DNA of 64,000 nucleotides from Opitutia bacterium ISCC 52 (GCA_014529675.2 CP076040.1:2871894-2935893), one strand, 5' to 3'. Positions 27,922 to 37,451 are shown, counted from the first letter of the stretch. Translations and numbers: made by a program. The notes: generated by a model from the sequence alone, not told the origin.

Positions 27922-29436
27922 ATGACGACCAAGCTTCCTTGGAAAAGCACCGGGTCGATTATCGGAGCCGCAGTATTTTTGGGATTACTTTTATTTTTCA
28001 ACCCGCGACCGGATAATCCGGAAGTGGGGCACATGGCTGCCATCGCCGCGCTCATGGCCATCCTATGGATCTCAGAAGCCATTCCTTTGGCGGCCACAGC
28101 CTTGATTCCCATCATTCTATTTCCTTTAACCGGGGTGTTAGATGGCCCCTCGACAACTAAGGCCTACGTAAACTCCATCATCTTTCTTTTTATCGGAGGA
28201 TTCCTAATTGCATTGTCCATGGAACGTTGGAACTTACACCGACGAATCGCGCTCAACATTATCAACGCTATAGGCAAACGGGCCGACCTCCTGATTCTCG
28301 GCTTCATGGCCGCTTCGGGCTTTCTGTCGATGTGGATCTCCAATACAGCTACGGCAGTGATGATGCTGCCCATTGGGCTGGCTATCATTTTGAAAATGGA
28401 AGAGGAGTTTGGAAAGGAACGATCTAAAAAGTTGTCGTTAGCTTTGATGCTGGGCATCGCCTATGGTTGCTCTATCGGGGGCGTCGCCACATTAGTCGGT
28501 ACGCCGACCAATCTGGCCTTTGTCCGTATCTTCCAAGAATCATTTCCCAACGCACCACAAATATCCTTTGGGAATTGGATGATTATCGGAATCCCCTACT
28601 CACTTGTTATGTTAGGTGCAACTTGGGTGCTACTCACACGAGTACTCTGTCGCTTCGACAAGGATCTGACCCTGGATCGGTCCATCATCCGAAAAGAAAT
28701 CAATGACCTCGGGCCAATCCGCTATGAAGAGAAAGCGGTCTTAATTGTATTCGTGATGACCGTGTTCCTTTGGACCTTCCGACGAGACTTGAACCTCGGA
28801 GCCTTTTCGATTCCCGGTTGGTCAAACTTATGGGAGCCCTTCAAAGGAATTGATGATGGTACCGTTGCCATAACCATGGCACTCACCCTGTTCTTCATTC
28901 CTGCAAAAAATGACCCGAACTATGCAAGGATTCTGCAGAAAGATATTTTCGCAAGAATTCCATGGGGTATCATCCTTTTGTTTGGAGGAGGATTTGCCTT
29001 GGCTTCAGGCTTTAACTCCAGTGGCCTTTCGACCTACATCGGAGAATCCTTCCGAGCGATCGGCCCTGTTCCAGTGATCGTACTCGTGATTATTATTTGC
29101 ATCAGCGTTACCTTCCTAACTGAGCTGACATCCAATGTAGCGACCCTCTCCATGCTCTTGCCCATACTCGCAAGCTGGGCAGTAAGCCTGCACACTCATC
29201 CACTGGTATTTATCTTACCAGCAACCATCTCCTCATCCATGGCTTTCATGATGCCTGTGGCAACACCGCCCAACGCGGTTGTTTTCGGTAGTGAGCGCAT
29301 ACGCATCATAGAAATGGCTCGCACGGGTCTGTTTCTCAACTTTGTGGCGATAGGATTTACCTTGTTGATGGTGTACCTCCTTTTTCCTTATGTCACCGGC
29401 ACACCCATGGGAGAATTCCCAGCCTGGGCAAAATAA
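27922..29436 (+). CDS. DASS-family sodium/dicarboxylate (or anion) symporter
   Basis: Inner-membrane protein of 504 residues with about a dozen hydrophobic segments. Both family signatures are present: WISNTATAVMMLPIGLAII near residue 140 and LTELTSNVATLSMLLPILA near residue 400, the inverted-repeat SNT-type substrate and sodium sites seen in VcINDY-like transporters. VGTPTNLAFVRIF and VATPPNAVVFGSERI are also typical. It would import succinate, malate, citrate or similar anions. It is a single gene after a 222-bp spacer with no visible feature. The substrate is not predictable. Confidence 0.9.
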   Translation: MTTKLPWKSTGSIIGAAVFLGLLLFFNPRPDNPEVGHMAAIAALMAILWISEAIPLAATALIPIILFPLTGVLDGPSTTKAYVNSIIFLFIGGFLIALSMERWNLHRRIALNIINAIGKRADLLILGFMAASGFLSMWISNTATAVMMLPIGLAIILKMEEEFGKERSKKLSLALMLGIAYGCSIGGVATLVGTPTNLAFVRIFQESFPNAPQISFGNWMIIGIPYSLVMLGATWVLLTRVLCRFDKDLTLDRSIIRKEINDLGPIRYEEKAVLIVFVMTVFLWTFRRDLNLGAFSIPGWSNLWEPFKGIDDGTVAITMALTLFFIPAKNDPNYARILQKDIFARIPWGIILLFGGGFALASGFNSSGLSTYIGESFRAIGPVPVIVLVIIICISVTFLTELTSNVATLSMLLPILASWAVSLHTHPLVFILPATISSSMAFMMPVATPPNAVVFGSERIRIIEMARTGLFLNFVAIGFTLLMVYLLFPYVTGTPMGEFPAWAK

Positions 29437-29531
29437 CCAATATAGCTAGCCTCTAAGCTGTAACCTTTTGTATGGAAACTGGACTCAGCTGAGCGAGCAG
29501 AGTTTTAGATCCCAGAATAGAGTGATTTTAT

Positions 29532-29574
29532 ATAGGCCCTGAGACTCTCTCAGGGCCTATCCCGCAAATACGGG
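29532..29574 (+). terminator. Strong stem-loop after the DASS gene
   Basis: A perfect 12-bp stem ATAGGCCCTGAG/CTCAGGGCCTAT (29532-29543 and 29549-29560) has the loop ACTCT. A second small stem CCCG/CGGG follows at 29561-29574. No T tract follows, so it may be a weak terminator, an mRNA-protecting structure or a small repeat. The remainder of 29437-29717 shows nothing else clear. Confidence 0.45.
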
Positions 29575-29717
29575 ATGGGCGTAATCTGAGAATTTGATAT
29601 TTTAGGGATACAGTCCCCAGTCTCATATTTATTCAGTTAGCTCATCATTTTTGTTAAATAAAATAGTCGATCAGGCAGGAGGATTGCCTAGATTGAAGAG
29701 CTACAAACATTTACCCT

Positions 29718-30692
29718 ATGAATAAAGTAAAATGGATCTCACTGGCAGTGCTTTGCACAATCTCCCTTTTGTCAAATGCCTGTGGACAAAAGGAAAGCTG
29801 GGAAGAACGCGCCGCAGCTCGCTTGAAGCCTCTGACAGACGACCAAAAACGCCAGATCACACGAGCCATTCCTAAGGAAACGACCGCCCAGCCTCAGAAA
29901 GCACGCAAGATTTTGGTGTTTTGGAGGAGCGAAGAATGGATTCATATTTCCATTCCCAGTGGCAATTTTGCCCTAAAGGAAATGGGCCGCGTATCCAGCG
30001 CGTTTACGGTCGACCTAGCAGAAGATTACGAGGTCTTCACTGCAGAGAACCTAAGCCAATACGACGCTATTGTTTTCAACAACACCACCCATCTTAAATT
30101 GCCTTCTGACAGTCATCGAGCTGCGATCAAGGACTTTATCGAAAGTGGAAAGGGCATCGCAGGTATCCATGCGGCCACCGACAATTTCTACGAATGGAAA
30201 GAAGGCGCTGACATCATGGGCGGACAATTTTGTGGTCACCCGTGGACAGCCGATGGCACCTACGCATTCAAACTCGATGATCCAGAGCACACGCTCAACG
30301 AGGCCTTCCATGGTCGTGGATTTTGGCACAAAGATGAAATTTACCAATACGATCCGGATACTTACCAAGGAGAAGAAAATCTTCGAATCCTTGTCAGCCT
30401 AGATATGAGCAAACCTGCTACATCCGAACGTCTATTCGATGAGAAATATACCAAGCACAATGCGAAGTTCAAACCCGGAATGCGCGAAGTCCCCGTTTCA
30501 TGGGTTAGCACTCACGGGAAAGGTCGTCTTTTCAACACCAATTTCGGCCACAACGAATCGACCTACACCAAACCAGTCATGATGCGCCATTTGCTGGATG
30601 GTATTCAGTACGCCCTAGGTGATCTCGAAGCCGATGCCACACCAACAGCGGATACGAAAAACTTTATCCCTGCTTTGGCCCCGAATTTGTAA
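29718..30692 (+). CDS. ThuA-like domain lipoprotein
   Basis: The 324-residue protein starts with a lipoprotein signal (AVLCTISLLSNACGQ), so it is probably membrane-anchored outside the cytoplasm. The ThuA domain, a glutamine-amidotransferase-like fold, spans about residues 60-300. Hallmarks are SQYDAIVFNNTTHLKL, GKGIAGIHAATDNFYEW, GGQFCGHPW and KGRLFNTNFGHNEST. ThuA proteins in this phylum are linked to carbohydrate degradation, but the reaction is not established. It directly precedes a cytochrome/DUF1549 protein and a DUF1501 protein, a recurrent combination. Confidence 0.85.
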   Translation: MNKVKWISLAVLCTISLLSNACGQKESWEERAAARLKPLTDDQKRQITRAIPKETTAQPQKARKILVFWRSEEWIHISIPSGNFALKEMGRVSSAFTVDLAEDYEVFTAENLSQYDAIVFNNTTHLKLPSDSHRAAIKDFIESGKGIAGIHAATDNFYEWKEGADIMGGQFCGHPWTADGTYAFKLDDPEHTLNEAFHGRGFWHKDEIYQYDPDTYQGEENLRILVSLDMSKPATSERLFDEKYTKHNAKFKPGMREVPVSWVSTHGKGRLFNTNFGHNESTYTKPVMMRHLLDGIQYALGDLEADATPTADTKNFIPALAPNL

Positions 30693-30711
30693 TAGTCAGC
30701 TAATTTACCAC

Positions 30712-33700
30712 TTGCCTTCACTACCCTTCAGAAAACCGATTTATTGTTTCTGCCTATTATGGTTGGGAGCCGTTTTACTTATTGAATCAACTGCGTGGTC
30801 GTCTGAACCAACGCTTGATTTCAACCAGGACATTCGCCCTATCCTCTCCGATAAGTGTTATCGCTGTCACGGTCCCGATGCCAACAATCAAGAATCGGAC
30901 TTTCGATTAAACTCACGAGAAGAAGCTGTCGCTGATTTAGGGGGCTACGCTGGCATCGTTCCCGGAGACGCAGAAACCAGTGAAATTCACTTTCGCATCT
31001 GGGAGGATGTGGTCGATGAGGAACGCATGCCCCCTCCCGATTCACGGCTAAGCCTGGCAGACGAAGAGAAACGCATTCTCGATCAGTGGATCAACGAAGG
31101 GGCTCACTACGACCAACATTGGTCCTTTAAGCCTATTGAAAAACCGAAGTCGCCACATCTCGGTAAAACGAATCAGTTATGGGCTACTAATGATATCGAT
31201 CATTTCATTGCGGCTCGACTTGATCAGGAAGAGTTAACCCCCTCAAAAAGGGCCTCGAAAGAAACCCTCATCCGCAGAGTGACCCTGGACCTCACAGGAC
31301 TTCCTCCAACAACCGAAGAGGTAGATCAGTTTCTGAAAGATAAGAGTCCGAATGCCTTTGAGAAGGTAGTCGACCGACTACTCGCATCGCCTCGCTACGG
31401 TGAGCGTATGGCTCTGGTCTGGTTGGACGCTTCGCGTTATGCAGATTCCGGTGGCTATCAGAATGATATACTGAGAAGCCAATGGCCGTGGCGCGACTGG
31501 GTCATCCAAGCTTACAATGAGAACATGCCCTTCGATCAATTCACGATCGAACAACTGGCTGGGGATATGTTGCCCAATCCGACCAAAGACCAAATACTTG
31601 CCACGGCGTTTAACCGAAATCACAGGATCAACAACGAAGGCGGCATCGTCCCCGAAGAGTTTCTCGTCGAATATGTAGCTGACCGGGTTGAAACCACATC
31701 GACGGTATGGCTCGGCCTCACCATGGGCTGTGCGCGCTGTCACGACCACAAATACGATCCGCTTAGCCAAGAGGACTTCTTCGAGCTCTTCGCTTTTTTC
31801 AATAACATAGACGAAAATGGCAAAGATGGGAATATCGCGCCCCGCCCCAACATGACCGTCTATACAACCGGCAGGGAAGAGGAGCACAAAGCACTTCAAA
31901 GCGATCTCGAATTTTCAAATCAGAAACTAAACTCTCTTCCTAAAGACCGAGCAGACTTCTTCTCTGCATGGATTGAAAAACAGGAGGTAGCCAGTGGAAG
32001 CCTCATCGCTCAATTGGTCAAATTACCAACACCATCCCACCACTACCCCTTAGACACCATCGACGAGGCGACTACGCCCAATGTCCACAACCCAAAGACC
32101 AAAGGGCAACTAAGTGGTCGTGGTGCCAGAAACCGCCCTACCCTGGTTGAAGAAACGACTTACGATCGCGGCCTCCAATTTGGAACGACCAATTACGTTT
32201 GGGTTAAAGATCCCTATGAAGGTGGATTCCAATCCGATGTTCCGCAGTCATGGATGGTCCAACTAACCACTCCTAAAATCTTTTCTGGTTCAGAAGGCCC
32301 TATCCTGGCATTAGTAGAAGATGGAACAGAAAAAGGTTACCGACTGATCTTGGAGGCGACCGGACTGAAAGCCAATTTCCGCGTATCCTTTAGGCTGATA
32401 CTCGACAGTAATCAGGATCTTGGCATTGAGGTCGTATCTGATCCTATCATCATCCCAGGCTCTACCATAAGGTTAGGCGTCACATGGGATGGTAGTGGCA
32501 AGGGATCGGGCATCCGACTCTACGTGAATGGAGAAGCAGTAGTTACAAATGTAATACAAGAAAATCTACCGAATCACTATGAGACACCCCAGATCCTTTT
32601 AATCGGAGCCAGAGCAGAGCAGGACGCAAAAGACGGTCTGCGTGATGCGACCCTCAATAGAGGTATCATCGATGATGTGCAAATTTACCCTGTCCAACTC
32701 AGCGAAGCTGAGATGGGATTCATTTCAAAAACAAATCCCAGAAGCCAATTACTGGCCCAAAACAGCAACGCTTCGAAAGCCGTACTCCAAGCGGCTTGGC
32801 TAAAAGAAGATCCAGAAGGCCAGCGCCTTAGAAATCAAATTGCAAAGCAGGAAAGAGCCCTGGCTACTTTTGAAAAGACTCACGTAGCAGCCGTTAGCAT
32901 CATGGAAGAAATGCCGGAGCCACGAGACACTTACCTACTCGATCGCGGCGCCTACGATCATCCCAACGAGGATAGAAAACTATTTCCTGCTACACCAGAT
33001 GTGTTGCCCTCAATGGATACGTCCCTACCGAGGAACCGGCTCGGGCTCGCTCAGTGGATAATCGATCCAAATAATCCGCTAACGGCCCGGGTAACCGTAA
33101 ACCGCTATTGGCAAACTTACTTTGGCACCGGGTTGGTAAAAACACCGGAGGACTTTGGATCACAGGGAGAATCACCCAGTCATCCAGGACTTCTGGACTA
33201 TTTGGCAGCCACCTTCATTGCAAGCGGTTGGGATGTGAAAGCCATGCAGAAGCTCATCGTCATGAGTTCTACCTATCAACAATCTTCCCATGTCACTCCT
33301 GATTTAATCGAAATCGATCCCGACAATCGATTGCTTGCCCGAGGCCCACGATTCCGCCTCAACGGACAATTCTTAAGAGACCAAGCACTGGCAGTATCCG
33401 GCCTTTTGGCTCCGCAAATAGGTGGCCCACCCGTCATGCCCTATCAACCCGAAGGCCTTTGGGACGAAGTAAGCGCGAAGGGTTATAAATACATCGTGGG
33501 CGAAGGAGATGACCTGTACCGAAGGAGTCTATACACCTTCTGGCGAAGAACGGTCCCTCCTCCATCGATGATGAATTTCGATAACTCCGCCCGTGAAATT
33601 TGTTCGGTCAAATCGAATCGCACCAACACTCCCCTTCAGGCGCTTAACCTATTGAATGATCCGCAGTTCGTGGAAGCAGCTCGTGGACTGGCAGAACGCA

Positions 33701-33975
33701 TGATCAAAGACGGAGGAGAGACGGTTGAACATCAAATCACATTCGGACACCGTTTACTGCTTGCCAGACCCCCTGACGAAGAGGTGCTCAGCATACTCAC
33801 TCGGGGCCACGAGGATTACTTAACTACTTTCCAAGCACACCCAGAACGAGCCAACAAACTCGCAAACGTCGGAGCCTCAGGGTTTGATATCTCCATCGAC
33901 CCTGTTCAATTGGCTGCGATGACTACTATCGCGAATATCCTACTGAACTTGGATGAAACCCTGACGAAAGAGTAA
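30712..33975 (+). CDS. Cytochrome c (PSCyt1) - DUF1549 - LamG-like - DUF1553 secreted protein
   Basis: This very large exported protein (about 1087 residues) has a signal peptide (IYCFCLLWLGAVLLIE). KCYRCHGPD is a c-type heme site opening the PSCyt1 domain. DUF1549 follows, with WVIQAYNENMPFDQFTIEQ and a second heme-like CARCHDHKYDP. A concanavalin/LamG-like middle region covers about residues 460-690 (SGIRLYVNGEAVV). DUF1553 is last (NRYWQTYFGTGLVKTPEDFG, NRTNTPLQALNLLNDPQFV). Planctomycetes and Verrucomicrobia pair it with DUF1501. TTG at 30712 gives the best signal peptide; the frame extends to 30619 inside the ThuA gene. The start is uncertain. A redox role on extracellular carbohydrate is inference. 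Confidence 0.88.
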   Translation: MPSLPFRKPIYCFCLLWLGAVLLIESTAWSSEPTLDFNQDIRPILSDKCYRCHGPDANNQESDFRLNSREEAVADLGGYAGIVPGDAETSEIHFRIWEDVVDEERMPPPDSRLSLADEEKRILDQWINEGAHYDQHWSFKPIEKPKSPHLGKTNQLWATNDIDHFIAARLDQEELTPSKRASKETLIRRVTLDLTGLPPTTEEVDQFLKDKSPNAFEKVVDRLLASPRYGERMALVWLDASRYADSGGYQNDILRSQWPWRDWVIQAYNENMPFDQFTIEQLAGDMLPNPTKDQILATAFNRNHRINNEGGIVPEEFLVEYVADRVETTSTVWLGLTMGCARCHDHKYDPLSQEDFFELFAFFNNIDENGKDGNIAPRPNMTVYTTGREEEHKALQSDLEFSNQKLNSLPKDRADFFSAWIEKQEVASGSLIAQLVKLPTPSHHYPLDTIDEATTPNVHNPKTKGQLSGRGARNRPTLVEETTYDRGLQFGTTNYVWVKDPYEGGFQSDVPQSWMVQLTTPKIFSGSEGPILALVEDGTEKGYRLILEATGLKANFRVSFRLILDSNQDLGIEVVSDPIIIPGSTIRLGVTWDGSGKGSGIRLYVNGEAVVTNVIQENLPNHYETPQILLIGARAEQDAKDGLRDATLNRGIIDDVQIYPVQLSEAEMGFISKTNPRSQLLAQNSNASKAVLQAAWLKEDPEGQRLRNQIAKQERALATFEKTHVAAVSIMEEMPEPRDTYLLDRGAYDHPNEDRKLFPATPDVLPSMDTSLPRNRLGLAQWIIDPNNPLTARVTVNRYWQTYFGTGLVKTPEDFGSQGESPSHPGLLDYLAATFIASGWDVKAMQKLIVMSSTYQQSSHVTPDLIEIDPDNRLLARGPRFRLNGQFLRDQALAVSGLLAPQIGGPPVMPYQPEGLWDEVSAKGYKYIVGEGDDLYRRSLYTFWRRTVPPPSMMNFDNSAREICSVKSNRTNTPLQALNLLNDPQFVEAARGLAERMIKDGGETVEHQITFGHRLLLARPPDEEVLSILTRGHEDYLTTFQAHPERANKLANVGASGFDISIDPVQLAAMTTIANILLNLDETLTKE

Positions 33976-33980
33976 GCATC

Positions 33981-35420
33981 ATGGATCCCATTTTAGAAGC
34001 ACAACTCCGCATGAACCGGCGTCATTTCTTTAGCAAGACGGCGACTGGCCTCGGATCCATGGCATTGGGCAGCCTGCTCAATCCTAGCCTGTTTGCCTCT
34101 GATCCCGCACAACAGTTTCCCAACTTCACACCCAAAGCCAAACGGGTCATCTATCTCTTTCAATCCGGCGCTCCTTCTCAGATGGATCTCTTCGATTGGA
34201 AACCGGAGATGCGAAAGATGTACGATACGGACTTGCCAGACTCGATTCGGCAAGGTCAACGGCTGACAGGAATGACGGTTGGCCAAAAGCGCTTCCCAGT
34301 GGCACCCACCATTTTCGATTTTAAACAACACGGCCAGAGCGGAGCTTGGGTAAGTGAATTAATGCCCAAAGTGGCGAGGATTGCCGACAAGTTGTGTTTC
34401 ATCAAATCCATGCACACGGAAGCGATCAACCACGACCCTGCCATCACCTTTTTCCAAACAGGTTCCCAGATTGCAGGTCGTCCCAGTATCGGTGCGTGGC
34501 TTTCCTATGGTCTGGGTAGTATGAATAAAGACCTTCCGAATTTTGTATCCATGATATCCACCGGTACCGGCCGTCCCGGAGGCCAACCGCTCTATGACAG
34601 GCTCTGGGGTAGTGGATTTCTCCCTACAACTCACCAAGGTGTAAAATTTCGCGGCATTGGTGACCCCGTATTGTATTTAAAAAATCCTCAAGGGATCGAC
34701 CATAGCACCCGTCGACGTATGCTCGATGACCTCAACGCGATTAATCAGCGCAAGTATGAAGAAGCTGGCGATCCCGAGATTGCTACTCGGATTTCCCAAT
34801 ACGAATTGGCTTACCGTATGCAAACATCCATCCCGAACCTCACGGACACTTCGGATGAACCGGATTCTACTTTCGAAGCCTATGGACCTGAGTCGCGCAA
34901 GCGTGGCACCTACGCCAGCAATTGCATCATGGCTCGTCGCTTGATCGAACGCGATGTCCGCTTCGTGCAACTGTTCCACATGGGTTGGGATCAGCATAAA
35001 ACGCTGCCTAATCAAATTAAAGGCCAGTGCTACGATACAGACCAGGCCACCGCAGCACTCATCGAAGATCTCGAACAACGTGGTTTATTGGAGGACACGC
35101 TCATTGTATGGGGAGGCGAATTTGGTCGAACCATCTATAGCCAAGGCACTTTAACAGAAACGAACTATGGTCGCGATCACCACCCTCGGTGTTTTACTAT
35201 TTTCCTAACGGGGGCTGGCATCAAACCCGGCATGACTTATGGCGCAACGGATGAGTATTGCTACAACATCACCGAGGATCCCGTTCATGTTCACGACCTG
35301 CACGCGACCATCCTGCACATATTGGGAATCGATCATAAGCGCCTCACCTACAAATTCCAGGGACGCCACTACCGATTGACCGACGTGCATGGCAAGTTGG
35401 TTAAGGGGATTTTGGCGTAG
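33981..35420 (+). CDS. DUF1501 secreted protein (sulfatase-fold, Tat signal)
   Basis: The N-terminus MNRRHFFSKTATGLGSMALG is a twin-arginine signal, so the folded protein is exported. ATG at 34011 may be the true start rather than 33981. The 479-residue DUF1501 domain has an alkaline-phosphatase/sulfatase-like fold, with KRVIYLFQSGAPSQMDLFDW, VWGGEFGRT and GRDHHPRCF. It begins 5 bp after the DUF1549/DUF1553 gene, the standard partner pair in this phylum, and closes the ThuA-PSCyt1-DUF1501 operon. The enzyme activity is unknown. Confidence 0.9.
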   Translation: MDPILEAQLRMNRRHFFSKTATGLGSMALGSLLNPSLFASDPAQQFPNFTPKAKRVIYLFQSGAPSQMDLFDWKPEMRKMYDTDLPDSIRQGQRLTGMTVGQKRFPVAPTIFDFKQHGQSGAWVSELMPKVARIADKLCFIKSMHTEAINHDPAITFFQTGSQIAGRPSIGAWLSYGLGSMNKDLPNFVSMISTGTGRPGGQPLYDRLWGSGFLPTTHQGVKFRGIGDPVLYLKNPQGIDHSTRRRMLDDLNAINQRKYEEAGDPEIATRISQYELAYRMQTSIPNLTDTSDEPDSTFEAYGPESRKRGTYASNCIMARRLIERDVRFVQLFHMGWDQHKTLPNQIKGQCYDTDQATAALIEDLEQRGLLEDTLIVWGGEFGRTIYSQGTLTETNYGRDHHPRCFTIFLTGAGIKPGMTYGATDEYCYNITEDPVHVHDLHATILHILGIDHKRLTYKFQGRHYRLTDVHGKLVKGILA

Positions 35421-35424
35421 TTAG

Positions 35425-35465
35425 AAAAACCGCAGATGCACGCAGATAGACACAAATTTGTCTAT
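35425..35465 (+). repeat. 10-nt periodic array with hairpin after the DUF1501 gene
   Basis: Three successive 10-mers (AACCGCAGAT, GCACGCAGAT, AGACACAAAT) run from 35428. The 3' end folds as ATAGACA-CAAATT-TGTCTAT (35446-35465). The periodic layout resembles the arms of the GxxExxY cassette at 27247, though the units differ. It may also end transcription. Confidence 0.45.
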
Positions 35466-35485
35466 TGAGAGTAACGACTGAGGTG

Positions 35486-35593
35486 GTAGGGCTATTGCTT
35501 CTAGCAATGCCGCACGCTCTTGTTCGAAACGGCATAGCGAGGACGCTATTGCCCTACCCTTTTGGATATGCAGCCGCGGTCGAAAGACCGTGG
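35486..35593. repeat. REP-like array A: mirror pair plus third hairpin
   Basis: Element A1 is GTAG (35486-35489) followed by the hairpin ATTGC-TTCTA-GCAAT inside GGC/GCC. Element A2 is the hairpin ATAGCG-AGGA-CGCTAT inside GGC/GCC, followed by CTAC (35554-35557). Together they are mirror images that start GTAGGGC and end GCCCTAC. A third hairpin CCGCGGTC-GAAA-GACCGTGG sits at 35574-35593, next to the esterase stop. The array fills the gap between two convergent genes. Confidence 0.7.
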
Positions 35594-35602
35594 AAATTCC
35601 GT

Positions 35603-36424
35603 CTAGGGATATGTCTTCAGCACGCGATTCATTTCCTTCAGCAGCAATGGATAAAACGGTTCTCCAGGAGCGTGACCGTAGCCCTGAAGTTCGAGCAGTC
35701 CCACGTCGGGATGACCCACTTCAAGCATCATGCGATACATGTAGGCATTCTCTTCCCATCGCGCGATCATCTCCATCGCCCTATCACCGGTTACAAACAA
35801 GATCGGCGGACCGTCGTTTCGTATATGAGAGATGGGAGCCAAGTCATCGACTAGGACTTGGTGTTTTCCGATGCCTCGCTCTTCTCGAATGGTGAAATGC
35901 GTAAACATCTGGCCGGCTAACGGGATAAGGCCTGCAATCCGATCAGCATCAATATCATGAGCCGCAAGCCACCGCTTATCCAAACCTACCATGGCTGTCA
36001 GGTAGCCACCAGCTGAGCTTCCGGAAATAAAGATCTTATCGGGATCACCTCCTAAAGATTCGATATGCTGAAAAACCCAGGCAACGGAGGCCGCTGTATC
36101 TTCCAGGTAGGCTGGAGCCTTGGCTTTTGGAAACAATCGGTAGTTGACGGCAGCGACCGCAATGCCCTGGTTTTTCAAGCGGTCGGCGATTTTCTTGTTT
36201 CCGTTTTTTAATCCTCCGCCATGAAACCAAACGACGGTCGCGTAATCCTTTTTATTTTTGGGATAATATAGATCGAGCTTACAACGTTCTTGAAGATAAG
36301 CGTCCGAATGAGAATCGGTGTAGTAAGACACATTCTCTTTAAGCGCGTAGGAGTCGTCCTTAGCGAATGTAGATAGAGCCGAGATACTAAGGGTGATAAG
36401 GCAGAGGTAGAAGATTCGGAGCAT
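35603..36424 (-). CDS. Secreted alpha/beta-hydrolase esterase
   Basis: ATG at 36424 gives a clean signal peptide (LRIFYLCLITLSISALSTFA) and about 273 residues. The oxyanion motif is VVWFHGGGLKNGN, and the nucleophile elbow is FISGSSAGGYL. The acid and His lie near GDRAME and LQGYGHAPGEPF. It fits the BD-FAE/esterase-lipase group that removes acyl groups from carbohydrates. It is the last gene on its side of the 35.6-44.4 kb minus-strand cluster, which also holds a sialate O-acetylesterase and sulfatases, so carbohydrate de-esterification is a reasonable inference. Confidence 0.85.
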   Translation of the reverse strand: MLRIFYLCLITLSISALSTFAKDDSYALKENVSYYTDSHSDAYLQERCKLDLYYPKNKKDYATVVWFHGGGLKNGNKKIADRLKNQGIAVAAVNYRLFPKAKAPAYLEDTAASVAWVFQHIESLGGDPDKIFISGSSAGGYLTAMVGLDKRWLAAHDIDADRIAGLIPLAGQMFTHFTIREERGIGKHQVLVDDLAPISHIRNDGPPILFVTGDRAMEMIARWEENAYMYRMMLEVGHPDVGLLELQGYGHAPGEPFYPLLLKEMNRVLKTYP

Positions 36425-36479
36425 TCTCAGGGTAGTGGTTGGATTAGACGTTTTTAAATATAGAAGAAGACAGAGATCC

Positions 36480-37400
36480 TTAGGCAATCGGGAAGTACAC
36501 ATTCGTTATGAGCTCATTTTCCGGAGTCGTTTCAGGATTGTTCGCATAAGTCTCGAAGGGGTGAATCTTCTTACTTTGCTTAAAGACCTTGGCACGAGCG
36601 TGCATCATGGCACTTGACCAGGCATTGCCAAGATGACGATAAGGTCCTGTGTGAGTGACCTCATAGGCTTCGCAAGCAGGGAACTCACCCGCAACAAATC
36701 CTTCAGGCAAAGATTCCGGCGCAGACTCCACAGCCAAACCCGTCGTATACACCACCATACCTTTAATCGGATCCCACTTGTGGTAGATTGAAAATATAGA
36801 ATCGGGATTCACCTCCTGTCCCTGGAAATAGTTTTTCAATTTTCCAAAATCATCCGCCATGGCTGGACCCACCGCTTCCATCGTGGTGGTCGTTTTTATC
36901 CCGACATAAGGAAAGCGTTCGAATGATTCATTTCCGTTAAACGCTAACTTGGAGGGGACTTCACCGGTTTCTAAATAATCTTTGAGCATCTTCAATCCAC
37001 GCTCGTAATCCATCCCCACAAATACCCCCATCATCTTGGTCAAGAAGAAGAGAAAGAAGGGCATTGATCCTTCCATCGTCCAAGTGAGTTTGGTTCCACT
37101 TCCCTCAGGTTCAAAAAGAAAGCTGACCGGAGAGATAGCCTTCCAGGGTTTTAAGAAAGTGAGCGTGTAGTAAATGGCCTGGTTTTCTTCGGCGCCCTCA
37201 ATGAGCATTTTACCAGAGCCGATAATATCTCCTTCCCAAGAGTTTTGCATGCCATCGGGAGATACGCTTCCCTTGGATTCGGGCTCGGCGATCACCCAGG
37301 GTGACCAAACAGGCCCTTGAGTAAAATCTCGAACAACCGAGAACGCTTTTTCCAAAGGAACATCGACGACAATTGACTTCTCAGCATTGAACTTAGGCAT
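36480..37400 (-). CDS. SRPBCC - GyrI-like (effector-binding) fusion protein
   Basis: The 306-residue protein fuses two small-ligand-binding folds. Residues 1-150 form an SRPBCC (polyketide cyclase/START-like) domain: VVDVPLEKAFSVVRDFTQGP and SGTKLTWTMEGSMPFFLF. Residues 160-306 form a GyrI-like AraC effector-binding domain: IFSIYHKWDPIKGMVVYTTG and CEAYEVTHTGPYRHLGNAW. There is no DNA-binding region, signal peptide or membrane span. Such proteins may sequester or sense hydrophobic or cationic ligands. It stands 55 bp upstream of the esterase gene. Function unknown. Confidence 0.8.
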   Translation of the reverse strand: MPKFNAEKSIVVDVPLEKAFSVVRDFTQGPVWSPWVIAEPESKGSVSPDGMQNSWEGDIIGSGKMLIEGAEENQAIYYTLTFLKPWKAISPVSFLFEPEGSGTKLTWTMEGSMPFFLFFLTKMMGVFVGMDYERGLKMLKDYLETGEVPSKLAFNGNESFERFPYVGIKTTTTMEAVGPAMADDFGKLKNYFQGQEVNPDSIFSIYHKWDPIKGMVVYTTGLAVESAPESLPEGFVAGEFPACEAYEVTHTGPYRHLGNAWSSAMMHARAKVFKQSKKIHPFETYANNPETTPENELITNVYFPIA

Positions 37401-37451
37401 GATACCCCAGGAGGGTTGAATCAGTGGTTTCTTCCAGGATTTTGACAGACT

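Noticed and set aside
29532-29560. Perfect 12-bp hairpin as a further REP-like element
   Set aside because: It has no GTAG or CTAC flank and shares no sequence with the family; it is treated as an independent stem-loop.
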